A stretch of DNA of 64,000 nt from Phocoena phocoena (Eukaryota; Chordata; Mammalia; Artiodactyla; Phocoenidae): assembly GCF_963924675.1 (NCBI RefSeq), contig NC_089239.1, positions 32,697,818 through 32,761,817 on the forward strand, read 5' to 3'. Positions within the stretch are counted from its first letter, which is position 1. Each line of letters opens with the position of its first letter. A program made the position numbers and the translations under genes. The notes below the pieces were generated by a model, which saw only the letters and a list, made by a program, of their open reading frames with translations, ran no database searches and was not told the DNA's origin. Positions 35,188-45,537 of this stretch are shown one piece after another.

Positions 35188-35199
35188 TTTTTTCCTCCT

Positions 35200-35645
35200 A
35201 ATGTTGTTGGAGGAGGTCATCAGAAGGACTTGACCACCAGTTGACCCACAAGGTGGACCAGACAACTGGAAGCTTGTTACCCTCTCTCTGTCCTTGGACC
35301 GTACATTCTGCCTACTATTCCCATATTGGCAGCCATTTCAGGGACGCAGACTTGAGAGAGTAATGTGCTATCGAGACAATCTGGACTGAATAAGTGAATG
35401 AACCCCCATTAGTCCTCTGTATAAACGTTAAAATTCTGGCAAGCAGGTGCAGAGATCTACACCTTTTGCCCAAGACAAGCCTCATATAAAAGTTCCTTTG
35501 CTTATCAAAACTGCCACTTACCAATCTGAAATGGTCAGCCTCTTCCTTTGGTCTCTCCCTTCCCTCTGTCTGTAGAGCCAGTTTTGAATTTCACCTGAAG
35601 AATTCCCAAGATTGGGGATCAACAAATACGTGCCTGGAATATAGG
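35200..35645 (+). mobile_element. Candidate ERV solo LTR with TATA box
   Basis: A non-AT-rich block bounded by AT-rich DNA. It contains a TATA-like 'catataaaagttcc' near 35482 followed by 'tttgcttatcaaaactgcc', then a C/T-rich stretch ('cagcctcttcctttggtctctcccttccctctgtctg') like an R-U5 region. The upstream part has U3-like complexity. I infer a class I-like LTR. I cannot recognise the exact family, a primer-binding site or clean TG/CA ends. The minus-strand frames across it are not genes. Confidence 0.42.
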
Positions 35646-35772
35646 TGACATTAAAATAATTTGGAATAATAAATTCTGGAACTAGAAAAAATGTTCCTGA
35701 TACATCATACAATGTTCTTTCCAAGTGAAGCCTGTTAATAAGTTTTTATTAATTAAACCTAATTAACTTTAA

Positions 35773-35982
35773 TTATTGCAATCAGTAAGGATGTCAGCAT
35801 CTTTATTACAAAGACTGTAATAAGCTCATTATATAATATATATATAATTATATTATGATATATCATATATAATGATATATATAATGATATAATTATATAA
35901 ATTATATAATAATTAACTTTATTGCAATCAGTAAGGATGTCAGCATCTTTATTACAAAGACTGTAATAAGCTCATTATATAT
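35773..35982. repeat. AT-rich direct duplication, 64 bp repeated at 146-bp spacing
   Basis: The block 35773-35836, containing 'caatcagtaaggatgtcagc' and ending 'gctcattatata', recurs without a difference I can see at 35919-35982. The preceding 'aattaacttt' is also shared (35761 and 35911), with a 4-5 base indel. The roughly 80 bp between the copies is almost pure A/T with nested palindromes (for example 'atgatatatcat'). This is a segmental tandem duplication next to hairpin-prone DNA. Confidence 0.93.
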
Positions 35983-35989
35983 ATAATTA

Positions 35990-36125
35990 TATAATGATAA
36001 AGGGATCAATCCAACAAGAGAATATAACATTTGTAGATATGAACGGATAAAGAAGTTGTGATATATACATTCATAGAATATATATATGAATATTATTCAG
36101 CCAAAAAGAAGGAAATCCACAAATA
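35990..36125 (+). mobile_element. Internally deleted L1 scrap
   Basis: 'ataatgataaagggatcaatccaacaagagaatataacatttgtagatatga' is from the L1 endonuclease region. It joins at about 36043 to 'acggataaagaagttgtgatatatac ... atgaatattattcagccaaaaagaaggaaat', from the ORF2 C-terminal end. Several kilobases of L1 that should lie between are missing. No usable frame. Confidence 0.68.
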
Positions 36126-36367
36126 TACATCATATAACCAAAATGGGAAATATAGTAGTCATTGTTCTAAATAAATTAAAAACTCTTATCAATGATGTTT
36201 ACTGATAACAATTTTCTGGTTTCATGCAGATTAAAGTAAATCTTTGTGGTATTTCTCCATTGTTATCTACCTAACACTCACCTTTATATCTTCATTTATT
36301 TGTATAATACAATAAAAATAACAGTTTTCAAAAAATTACACATAGAAATTTAAAAGTTACTATGTTG

Positions 36368-36481
36368 GCCCGTGAGCCATGGCCGCTGAGCCTGCGCGTC
36401 CGGAGCCTGTGCTCCGCAATGGGAGAGGCCACAACAGTGAGAGGCCCGCGTACCACAAAAAAATAAAAAATAAAAAAATAA
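36368..36481 (+). mobile_element. CHR-type SINE, 5'-truncated, with perfect TSD
   Basis: Only the last 90 or so bases of the short-form body are present ('gcccgtgagccatggccgctgagcctgcgcgtccgg' to 'gaggcccgcgtacc'), then an A-rich tail broken by T. The tRNA head with its polymerase III boxes is absent. A perfect 17-bp TSD, 'taaaagttactatgttg', flanks the truncated element at 36351-36367 and 36482-36498. So it inserted truncated and was not trimmed later. Confidence 0.95.
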
Positions 36482-36498
36482 TAAAAGTTACTATGTTG

Positions 36499-37835
36499 TT
36501 CATAAAACAAGGTAAATTATAAATTACATGTCTCATAGCAAAGTGAATTAATGTTGATTGTTAAAACTGACACAACGTTTTAAAAAGTATGGACTGAAAC
36601 GCAAGGATCCATGGATTTCAAGTCCATGCTATAAATTCCCTTTCATGCTAAATCAAGTGCCATCCTGTGACATTAAATATTTCGCAACTGAAATGAACAT
36701 TATAAACCAGGAAACTTTTTATAAACCGGGAGTTAATACAAAGAGTATATACCATGAAATCTCTCTACTCTTAAGAGGATCTATGATCTGGTATTTTCAT
36801 CAATACGTTGAATATACATATCTCTACATTATATGAATCCATTACATTTTTTATATATGTACGCAACACCAGAGATGATTTATGAACATAATGCAAAATT
36901 AAATTATTTTTATAGGAACTGTATGAAGTTCAGTGTTTCTATGCAATTTTAAACAGAATGTAAGTATCATACATCATATTCTTTTTAAAAATTGCAAAGA
37001 AAATCTCTCTGTACACTTACCTAAGTATGCATGCTACCCAATCCTTATGTGTCTATACACTACAGTAAGGATTTCTCAGTAAGAATGTAAAATGTAATCT
37101 TTTTATGTGACATAGGATATGAGTTCTACACAAGAGCCATGGAAATGAAATAAGTTCTGAGAGAAAATTCAAGTTTTCAGAACAAGAGCCACTTCATTCA
37201 GTTGTGGAAGTTTATTTTGTCAGAGTTTAGTTTTTCCAAGGTAGCACATATTAATGGAGTAATAGTTAATACCTAAAATGATATTTTATTTAACTATATT
37301 TTACTGCATTTCATTCTTAGAGCAGACAATTCAATATTATAGAACTTAATTATTTAATAATTGTACAATTTATTTGTCAATTTACAACAGCTGAGTTTTC
37401 AATGTAGATTTACTAAATTTATTCATAATTTCCATTTGCAGCTAAGCAAAGGTTAAAATATATGACTAATGGAACAGTTTTATGATAAATATGCAAAATA
37501 TATACAAACTTCAATATTCACATGAAATAACATTTTGTTCACTTAATAATTTGTATAAAATAAACAACGGTTTATATCTAAAGTAATAGCATAATTTCCT
37601 GCTTAACCATATAATAAGAATATATTTGCAAACTTAAACATCATGTAAAAATAAAAATTCTAAAGATAATAATAATAGAAGAAAAGTCAGATAATTTGTG
37701 TATTTTCTAATTGTATATATTTTATCTACCTGCCTTGAAGTGAAATGAAAAGATAACCAGTTTTATTAATTGAAAATTGTTTTACAGCAGGACATTCTTG
37801 CATTTGAGTCAACACACTTCAGTATGGGTTTTGGT
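36499..37835. other. No feature recognised
   Basis: AT-rich sequence without repeats or genes that I can name. The 92-codon frame at 36558-36836 is AT-driven and lacks a domain. Confidence 0.42.
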
Positions 37836-38340
37836 GTAACTTAGTCATTACTGCGTAACGCAGCATCTCCATATTTAGTGGCTAAGGGTTTATTTAGTTT
37901 ATGATTCTGTGATTGCCAATTTCAGCTAGGTTCAGCTTAGTGGTTTTTCTGGTTGAAGATGGATTCTCTCATTCATCTGTTGTCAGATGCATGTAAGCTG
38001 TGTGTTAGCTTTACTGATCTGGATTCCTTTCTCTTAAACGTCTGGAGCTTTGGCTGCATCATCTGAAATGACATGGTTCTGGTCTACATAATCTCTCATT
38101 CTACAGCAGGCTAGCCCAGGCATCCCACATGGAAGCCAGTAATCCAAAAATGCAGAGTGGAAGCAAACAAGGCTGTGAACTAGAACACCATCATTCCTGC
38201 TACAGTCTATTAGACAAAGAAAATCACAACACACCAAATTCAAGGGGAAGAGAACTAGATTTCACATCTCAATGGGAGTAACTGCAAAGTCACACTGTAA
38301 AGGCTATATGTAAGAAGGAAGTAAAACAGATGCCCAGTTT
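37836..38340 (-). mobile_element. MLT1-type (ERVL-MaLR) LTR, antisense
   Basis: Antisense landmarks of an older MLT1 group: 'cattactgcgtaacgcagc', 'tatttagtggctaagggtttatttagtttatgattctgtg', 'ttcagctaggttcagctta', 'ggtctacataatctctcattctacagcaggctagcccaggc', 'catggaagccag', 'tcctgctacagtctattagacaaagaaaatcacaacacaccaaattcaaggggaag', 'tcaatgggagtaactgcaaagtcacactgtaaaggc'. The minus-strand frame in it is not a gene. Confidence 0.82.
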
Positions 38341-40182
38341 TGCAACTTACTATTGCTGGAAACAAGAATTTTCTATTAAAAAAAAAAAGAGAAATAGTTC
38401 TGATAAACAGAACATATGGGAGAATAAAAATTTGGGAAGAGTTAGTCTGTATTTATGAAATAACAATAATTTAAACTGGAAAACAATGGCTGGGACATTT
38501 CTTTGCAGTTAAGCAACTATTGTGGCTATAACTTTAAATCTGTTCCAATCTATTCAACATTGAAACAGGTACACACACACACACACAACTGCACTCCTCA
38601 CTGGGAATGCTACTTTAAAATGCCAGTAGGTGTGGCTGGTTGTTTAGTTAATATTTTATCAACTCAGCTTAAGGTTTAACGTTTTTACTCTAACTGAGCT
38701 TTCCTTTACTTCCCACCACATCTTTTCCTTTTTAGAATCTGCTTAATGCATATTATCTTTTAGTTTTCCTTTACTTTTCTCTCCAAAAGTGGAAATCTGT
38801 TACTGAAGTGAATTTTAGCTTGATATATAGTTTTCATCTATCGATAACTCTTGAATAAATAACATCACATTATGTAAAATAAACTAAACAATTAATAACA
38901 ATACATTAAACTATATTTTAAACCCAAAATTTACTTACTGATTTTATGCTGCTATAACTTCCCTAAATACATTTATTTCTTATTGGTCTGACAGATACTT
39001 AATGGTATAAATAGGAGGAAAATTCTTCCTTGTTTGTATCGAACTGGAATTCTCAGAGATTTAGAGATTTGGAGTTACCTCTGTGTATAGGGGCTTCAAA
39101 GTGTATTCGAAAACAAAGAATTGAAAAAAGGGCAACACCAAAGGCTAAGTATTTTAAATGTTTATATATAGCAAATAAACATCTTTAACACAAAAAAGTA
39201 CATAATACAGCATATATGCGTAACTGTAGCTATGGTATTAGGATGTGTAAAATTATGAATTCATGCTGTACAGTGTGATCATTTATGTTTCAAGGGGAAA
39301 ACTGCAAGATAAAGAGCTATTTTTCAATTGTTTTTATCCTTCTGAATGGAAGTACAGGGTAATGGAGATGTTTAATCCAAAGTCTGAACTCTAAGTTCCT
39401 TATAAATGTTCCTCTTAGCCCCTCTGTGATAAATGCTATATCCATCCATTTGTGATTTTATCATTTATCTAGACAAAGATAAATGATAAAAATGGGCATT
39501 TATTTGAAGACTGTACATAGCTTCTACAAGTAACATGTAAGAAGAATATTTTCAGGGTCAGCTAATTCACTTTATTAAAGGAAAATTACTAGATGAGGAA
39601 AATAAAACCTTTAAGAAATTTCAACAGGAAGTTAGGCATAATGGTCAACAATAATGATTGATGACAAAAATGAAGAATTTTATATTGACTTGCCTGAAGA
39701 ACTGAAGATTGTTTCCTCTAGTTGTTGACTGAAATTGCCTAAAAAAAATAATAATTGACCTTCTATAATTTTGATGTGGAAAAAGTCTCTATTAAGGGAG
39801 TCTCCGTTTTTTTTTGTTGTTGTTTTGTTTTTGGTTAAGTGGCCTGGTCTGGTATCACCTGTCACTAAGAGCTCTAAAAGCTCTAGGCTAGGAACCACAT
39901 CGAAGGTAAAATTGTTCTGAGAGAGAAAAACACTTTAGCTTCAGGATTGATTGTGAAAATATAGTGATAATACATGTCTTCCTAGTTTCCAATGCTTTGC
40001 CCTAAATATTGTTACTTATAGGTTAAAATATCAGAATAAATAAATAGTACTTTAAAAATATATTAGGCACAAATCTTGCCAGGCTGGCAGACAGTAGATC
40101 TAGCTTTTAAATCTGCAACTAAAAAATGTAGGCAATTAGGCCTGTAGTTTCCTCATCTCTTTATAGAGATAGCTTCTAAAGA
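38341..40182. other. No feature firmly recognised
   Basis: AT-rich sequence. Poly-A of 12 near 38379, an (AC)n tract (listed separately) and a (TTG)n/(TTTTG)n patch near 39810-39832. No gene or named repeat elsewhere. Confidence 0.42.
38571..38588. repeat. Short (AC)n microsatellite
   Basis: About eight AC units. Confidence 0.9.
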
Positions 40183-40199
40183 CTGGATATTATATTCTT

Positions 40200-40406
40200 T
40201 TTTTTTTTTTTCTGCAGTACGCGGGCCTCTCACTGTTGTGGCCTCTCCCGTTGCGGAGCACAGGCTCTGGACGCGCAGGCTCAGCGGCCATGGCTCACGG
40301 GCGCAGCTGCTCCGCGGCATGTGGGATCTTCCCAGACCGGGGCACGAACCCATGTTCCCTGCATCGGCAGGCGGACTCTCAACCACTGGGCCACCAGGGA
40401 AGCCCC
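40200..40406 (-). mobile_element. CHR-type tRNA-Glu SINE, short form, antisense
   Basis: Full-length minus-strand copy: a T run of about 12, 'ctgcagtacgcgggcctctcactgttgtggcctctcccgttgcggagcacagg', to 'tcaaccactgggccaccagggaagcccc'. A perfect 17-bp TSD, 'ctggatattatattctt', lies at 40183-40199 and 40407-40423. Few differences from the other short copies, so a fairly recent insertion. Frames on either strand through it are SINE crossings. Confidence 0.97.
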
Positions 40407-40699
40407 CTGGATATTATATTCTTAATATGATGAAGGACTTGTCATCTGGTAAATTCTTTTTTACTGAGTGAGGAACAAGTGAGATTACCAGCTTAAACTT
40501 TGAATAGAGAAAGGCATACGGGAAACACATGAGAAATAGAACATAAAATAATATAGTAAATTTTAGCTGATGGAGTGGGGAAGTAAATTTGATTCAGAAA
40601 CATGGGTAGTTTGCAGGGGCGTTTTTGAGGCCTAATTTTAAACTTGAAATAATTCATTTAAAGAGAAATTGGTCAATTAATTTTTGTAATTATCTCCAC

Positions 40700-40845
40700 A
40701 TATGTTCACTTCCTTAAATGGCTTCTGTTTGTTCCTATGTGAAAGGGCATCATCTTTAATGCCTAAAAGGCCCTCTGTGAATTGTCCCTCAGCAACCAAT
40801 TCTGACTTACTTTCACCACACCGTTATTTGTATGTAGAACTGGTT
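40700..40845 (+). repeat. LINE-2 fragment
   Basis: 'ccttaaatggcttctgtttg', 'tctttaatgcctaaaaggccctctgtgaattgtccctcagcaaccaattctgacttactttcacc' follow L2 ('cttagaataaaatccaaactccttaccatggcctacaaggccctacatgatctggcccct ... ctctctgacctcatctcc'). A SINE is inserted just downstream, and L2-like sequence may resume near 41500. Confidence 0.6.
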
Positions 40846-40868
40846 TCCCATTTAAAAAATGTAGCTAG

Positions 40869-41080
40869 GAGGGCTTCCCTTGTGGCGCAGTGGTCAAGAG
40901 TCCGCCTGCCAATACAGGGGACGCGGGTTCGTGCCCCGGTCCGGGAAGAGCCCACATGCCACAGAGCAGCTAGGCCCGTGAGCCATGGCCGCTGAGCCTG
41001 CGCGTCCGGAGCCTGTGCTCCGCAACGGGAGAGGCCACAACAGTGAGAGGCCTGCGTACCACAAAAAAAAAAAAAAAAAA
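40869..41080 (+). mobile_element. CHR-type tRNA-Glu SINE, short form
   Basis: Full-length copy with private changes ('cccttgtggcgcagtggtcaagag', 'gccaatacaggggacgcggg', 'aagagcccacatgccacagagcagctagg') and an A tail of about 24. A perfect 15-bp TSD, 'aaaaaatgtagctag', lies at 40854-40868 and 41081-41095. It is opposite in orientation to the copy 460 bp upstream, so the two form an inverted pair. Confidence 0.97.
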
Positions 41081-41095
41081 AAAAAATGTAGCTAG

Positions 41096-41499
41096 TTCCA
41101 CTCTCAACAGAAAAGATCATGTAAATGCTCTTTGTCAACACAAGAACTTTCAAGAAAAGTGCTTTATCAGTGGTTTCAACTGTCCAACAGAATATCAAAA
41201 AGATAGGTACTGAAGCATCACTATATACTAAAATTTAAAATTTTTAATTCTTTACCAAGGACATTCTTATGTGAAACAGGCATGTTTACATTCTGCAAGT
41301 GAGTGATGGTAAAAAATGAAAACCTTGGTGCCCTGTGTTGATTTGTGCTGAGGTCCAGTAGTATTTCCCACCATTGTTTTTTGCATGATCAGTGCAAATC
41401 TCAACACAGTGAAACATCAAAGTTTTGATGTCACAGATGGACCGAAAGGATCTCAGGGACCCTTCAGGGGTCCACAGATCACACTTTAAGAAACTCTGC
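41096..41499. other. No feature firmly recognised
   Basis: Mixed sequence. 'ggatctcagggacccttcaggggtccacagatcacactttaagaaactctg' at about 41449-41499 resembles an end of a hAT-type MITE, but only one end is visible. Confidence 0.4.
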
Positions 41500-41750
41500 A
41501 TTAGAAGAATTTTCACGTTTGCTCTGTTTCTATTGCTCTACTTCAAACCCCCAATCCACCTAGGAAATCTCATACACATTTTCAAATACAAACTTACAAA
41601 ATCTCTTGCTATGAGAAATTTTCTCTAACACACCTGGTATCATCTTCATCGTACCATGTACTTTCCTTTGAGATTCTCCTAATAGTTGGACTTTCCCATT
41701 AACTTATTTCCTATTTGAATTTTTCATCATCTAAGAGATCATAGATCATA
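41500..41750 (+). repeat. Possible LINE-2 fragment
   Basis: 'cacgtttgctctgtttctattgctctacttcaaa', 'tcatacacattttcaaatacaaacttacaaaatctcttgctatgagaaattttctctaac' echoes the L2 3' region ('tgttccctctgcctggaacgctcttcc ... tcaaatgtcacctcctctgagaagccttccctgac'). Weak, but in register with the L2 piece at 40700-40845. Confidence 0.42.
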
Positions 41751-42811
41751 ACATCCAATAACTGAAGCCCCAGAGACTTCATGTAGAAAATCACTGAATT
41801 GGATGGTCTGTAGGACAGAGGTAGTAGACAGAATAATAACTAAGTGGGAAGTGCACAATTCTCTGTCAAAAAACATTCAGATCCTTCCCCCAGGGGCGTG
41901 GAGACCCTGTGAAAGTCAATCAAAATATACCTTGGGGACACATTTTCATCCTAGTACTCCAGGGCTTCAGTCTACAATAACCATAAGGGCTCAGACATTA
42001 TGTGTGTTTTGATTTGGTTTTGCACTTTTTGGCATCTTTCCCTCAACTGTGCCCAAATCACATCTCTATAGGAAACTGAAAACAGAAATTTCAAAATAAC
42101 ATTAAGATGCTATATGGTTAGTTAAAGTCAAAGCCAAATTCTTACTTAACACTGTTATTCCACAGTAAGTTGCTTGCCTCTATTGGGTTTATTTGGGCTG
42201 TATGAGGCAGGAACTCAACTAGAATTAACTTAGAATTACCCAGGGTCTTTGTGGGACTGGCTGCATCACCCTCGAGGGGTTCACGGCTTCTGTCAGGAAG
42301 GCTTCCCAACACAGCTAGGCTGACCGGCACCTTCAGGCTTAGGGATGCTGATGTCTCTCGCCGTTACTGGCCAGCTTGAGGGTCCTGCCCCTTTCCTTGT
42401 TGATTTCCCTAAACTTTGCCCACATCATGATAAACGGCTCCTTTATTAAATCCTACTCAGATACTAGTTTCACTCTACTACCATCTCTTTTCAACCGTGA
42501 AAGAGACTCATACATCCATCCTGGACTCATTTATGACCCAAAGTAAACAAACAAACCAACAGCTCCCACATTAAAAACTATGTGGTTTTTAATCACACTT
42601 TCCTTGCATATATATTGTAGGTGCTCATTAAGTATCTAATAGATTAAATTATAAATGCATATCATCAATAATAAAACTAACTTCCATCTCTACCAACTAC
42701 AGGTAAGTAGATAATTTCCCTTGAATTTCAAAAGTCTGGATTAGGATATTCCGGATTTTAAGAAATAGGAATCTCATTAAGCTGACAAGTCATCCATTTC
42801 TTACTAGATCC
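41751..42811. other. No feature firmly recognised
   Basis: Mostly unique-looking DNA. The part 42140-42420 is the least AT-rich non-SINE block of the neighbourhood and has several CpG sites. It is neither a repeat I know nor a convincing exon: the 62-codon minus-strand frame there has no domain. Confidence 0.4.
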
Positions 42812-43000
42812 ACCATTCTCAACTCTGGCTGCATAACAGAAAAGTATTATGCCTGGAGTAGTTTTATAATCAGTTCAGAACCCATCCCCCCAAATTCTGG
42901 TTTAATTAGTCTGGATTGGATCCCAGGCACTGGCAATTTTTAAACGGTTCCCAGGTGGTTGGTTCTAAAGGGCATCTAGGATTGCAAATCACCATTCTTG
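42812..43000 (+). mobile_element. MER5-type hAT-Charlie MITE relic
   Basis: 'ccattctcaactctggctgcataacaga', 'ggagtagttttataatcagttcagaacccatccccccaaattctggtttaattagtctgg', 'cccaggcactggcaatttttaaacggttcccaggtgg', 'ctaggattgcaaatcaccattcttggcag' follow the MER5 family order (left end, 'gattctgatttaattggtctgg', 'ggcatcggtatttttaaaagctccccaggtga', right end). Confidence 0.85.
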
Positions 43001-45521
43001 GCAGTACCCACATTTCCCTTCCTGGGGTGATAAATCTTTGCTTCAGCCACAATGAGGTTACACACGTGAAGAAAAAAAAGTACGTGGACTACTGGGGAAA
43101 AGATACCTAGGGAAGTATTTCAAAAATATTTCCCCTCTTAAACATATATGTGTTGAATACATAAAATGAAATGAATGTGCTTTTTGTAAAATGTTACTCC
43201 AGCACCGAGCACTGTATGCTAAACATGTTGAATTCAAAGGTAAGTTTAAAGAATGAAAAAAACACAATTTTAGTTACATGGGAAGTTGTTAGGATATAAA
43301 TATATAGAAAATTTGGTGTCTAAGAGGGTAGAATAGTGATTCCAGGATGTTGAGTAGATTAGTGATTGTAAATTACAATTGACTTCTGGGCTATATGAGA
43401 AATAAATTACATTTGTGTGCAAGAAAGGTAAACTATGATGTTTACAAGGCTCTGTGCCTGCAGGACTATGGAAGCTCATAAATTATCAGAATGACTAATG
43501 ATACCTGTATGTTTTCCCTGTGCTTTCCTTTCCTTCTAGAGTAAATAAACTCAATCCCAAGCCCAAAAGACTATGTGATGATCATATTAATAAAAACCAA
43601 AGGAAAAAGTTAGGGGTTGAGAGGGGAAATGAGAGAAAAACGGCAATCTGGGTAAGAACACGGAGACCATTGCATTCACATCTATATTCTGAAACCCATA
43701 TTCCTCAACCAGTGGAGCTGAGGTTCACAAATATTACTAGGGGTTATTATTCCAAATCCCAGTTAAATTTCAGGCCACTGTCACCTAGGAAGGTCAATAA
43801 TCATAAACATGAGTTACATATACATAACAGAGAATGCGAATTTTTTGAAAAAGGGAGACTGAAGATAGAAATATGCTTAATTATGAGATATGAAAGCCAA
43901 CTGGTGAAAGATGAAATGGATGTAGAATATACTGGTCTATTCATTTGATACCATAGATAGAAGGAAAAATAATTTTCTTCCCTATTCATATACCCTCTGA
44001 CCTCCGTTTTCTGAATCTCTCATTTTACTCCCAGAGACAACCTGGCTAAGTTTCACATTTTTGAAAATAATTCTATCCTACATGGTAGAATGAGATGATA
44101 TGAAAGCCCCCCACTTAAACACAAATAATGGTGGATAACATAACCAAAAATACGAATTCACCAAATATTTTGAGCCATTGTGATATTAAGAGATGAAAAT
44201 CGGTTAAACATTAGCACATAACAGACTGTAACTTGTCGGGACAGATTATGTCATTTATAGAGACAGATTTGTTGCTAACACTTTACATGGCTTACTTTTG
44301 ATTTTTTTTTCTCAAAACAAGAATCTGCTGAAAGCTATGCAGTGGAAATCTCTGAGAATCTTACAACCTGTAAGCCTGAGGGAGGAGGTAAATTCTTCCT
44401 CCGACTTTGTCAAACAGAACCGCCAAGGAATTGATAGAAAAAATGTTGAGCCTGTGCCTTCATGCCTTAGAAAGAAGTAAAGGAGACATCATGCTCACCT
44501 AGCTTCACCTGAAGAAAAAATAGAGTGTTAGCGTACAGCTTTCTTCCTAACAACAAGGATGGATGCTTTTCTTCAAAGGAAGAGTCAGTGATTTTAAGTT
44601 AAAGGGAACCAGGAAGTATTAGAAGGAAGAAAATGTACGTTGTACATACAAATAATGAAGGGCGTGTGGTCCTGCCCTTATACATCTCAGAGGAGCTAAA
44701 TAATTTCTTAGAGCTCTTCTGCCATATGGGCCACTGGACTCAGAAAGTAACAAATAACAGAAAACTACTGAGACATGTCCCACTTTTGTCAAAACTTCAG
44801 AGGGATTTAAAAAAAAAATTCATTTGTAACCTGTTTGAATCTTTGCAGGCCTTCAAAAATATGTCACATCAAAAAGCAAATATGCCTACCAGTCAACCTT
44901 ATTTAATATATTTTTGGGTCAGAGATAGAAGCATTGATATGATTTTATAGTATCTCCATATAAATAGTAGAGTCAAGCTCTGGGAATAAGGATATGAGGT
45001 TTGATCCCTGATTCTTAAAAAGTTCACACTTTCATCACCCTTTTCACTCACTGCCTCTTCTGCATAATAATGGAACAGTGTGTGTTAACTAAGTAAACTC
45101 TTAAAATTCTCTTGCTTTATTAGAGACATTAAAATGTAAGTGGTGATGTACAAATTGAATACTTTTATAAAAACTAACACTAATCTGTTAGCTTATTATT
45201 ACTGATTAAATTATTTGATGTTAAAGTTTAACTTGAATTTTAAATTTAAACCAAAGTATTTGATTAGATTAATATATTTTAATATCTACATAATTGAAAC
45301 AGAAGTGATGCTTTAAAAGTATCAGCTACTAACCACAGTGCCTAAGAACTCTACTAGCTTTATGAAGAAGATTAGGGGAAAGAGAACACAACTACAAAAG
45401 CTTTCACTATGCATCTGTTACCAGGTTTCCTCAATTATGTATAAGGATAACATTGTGACTAAATAATCAGTCTTCTAGCTCTATAAGCAAGGTTAGAAAT
45501 AAATGAGACATAACTATATCT
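43001..45521. other. No feature recognised; contains a 142-codon chance frame
   Basis: AT-rich sequence over 2.5 kb. The frame 43520-43948 on the plus strand has 142 codons, one of the longest in the window. Its residues (rich in Lys, Arg, Asn, His) show no domain, no membrane segment and no family I know, and there is no promoter or splice context. I treat it as a chance frame. A 105-codon frame at 44633-44950 is similar. No repeat family is recognised. Confidence 0.4.
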
Positions 45522-45537
45522 AAAGTACACTATGTCA

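Noticed and set aside
43520..43948. 142-codon plus-strand open frame
   Set aside because: Lys/Arg/Asn/His-rich with no motif I recognise. No promoter, splice sites or repeat-derived coding source are visible.
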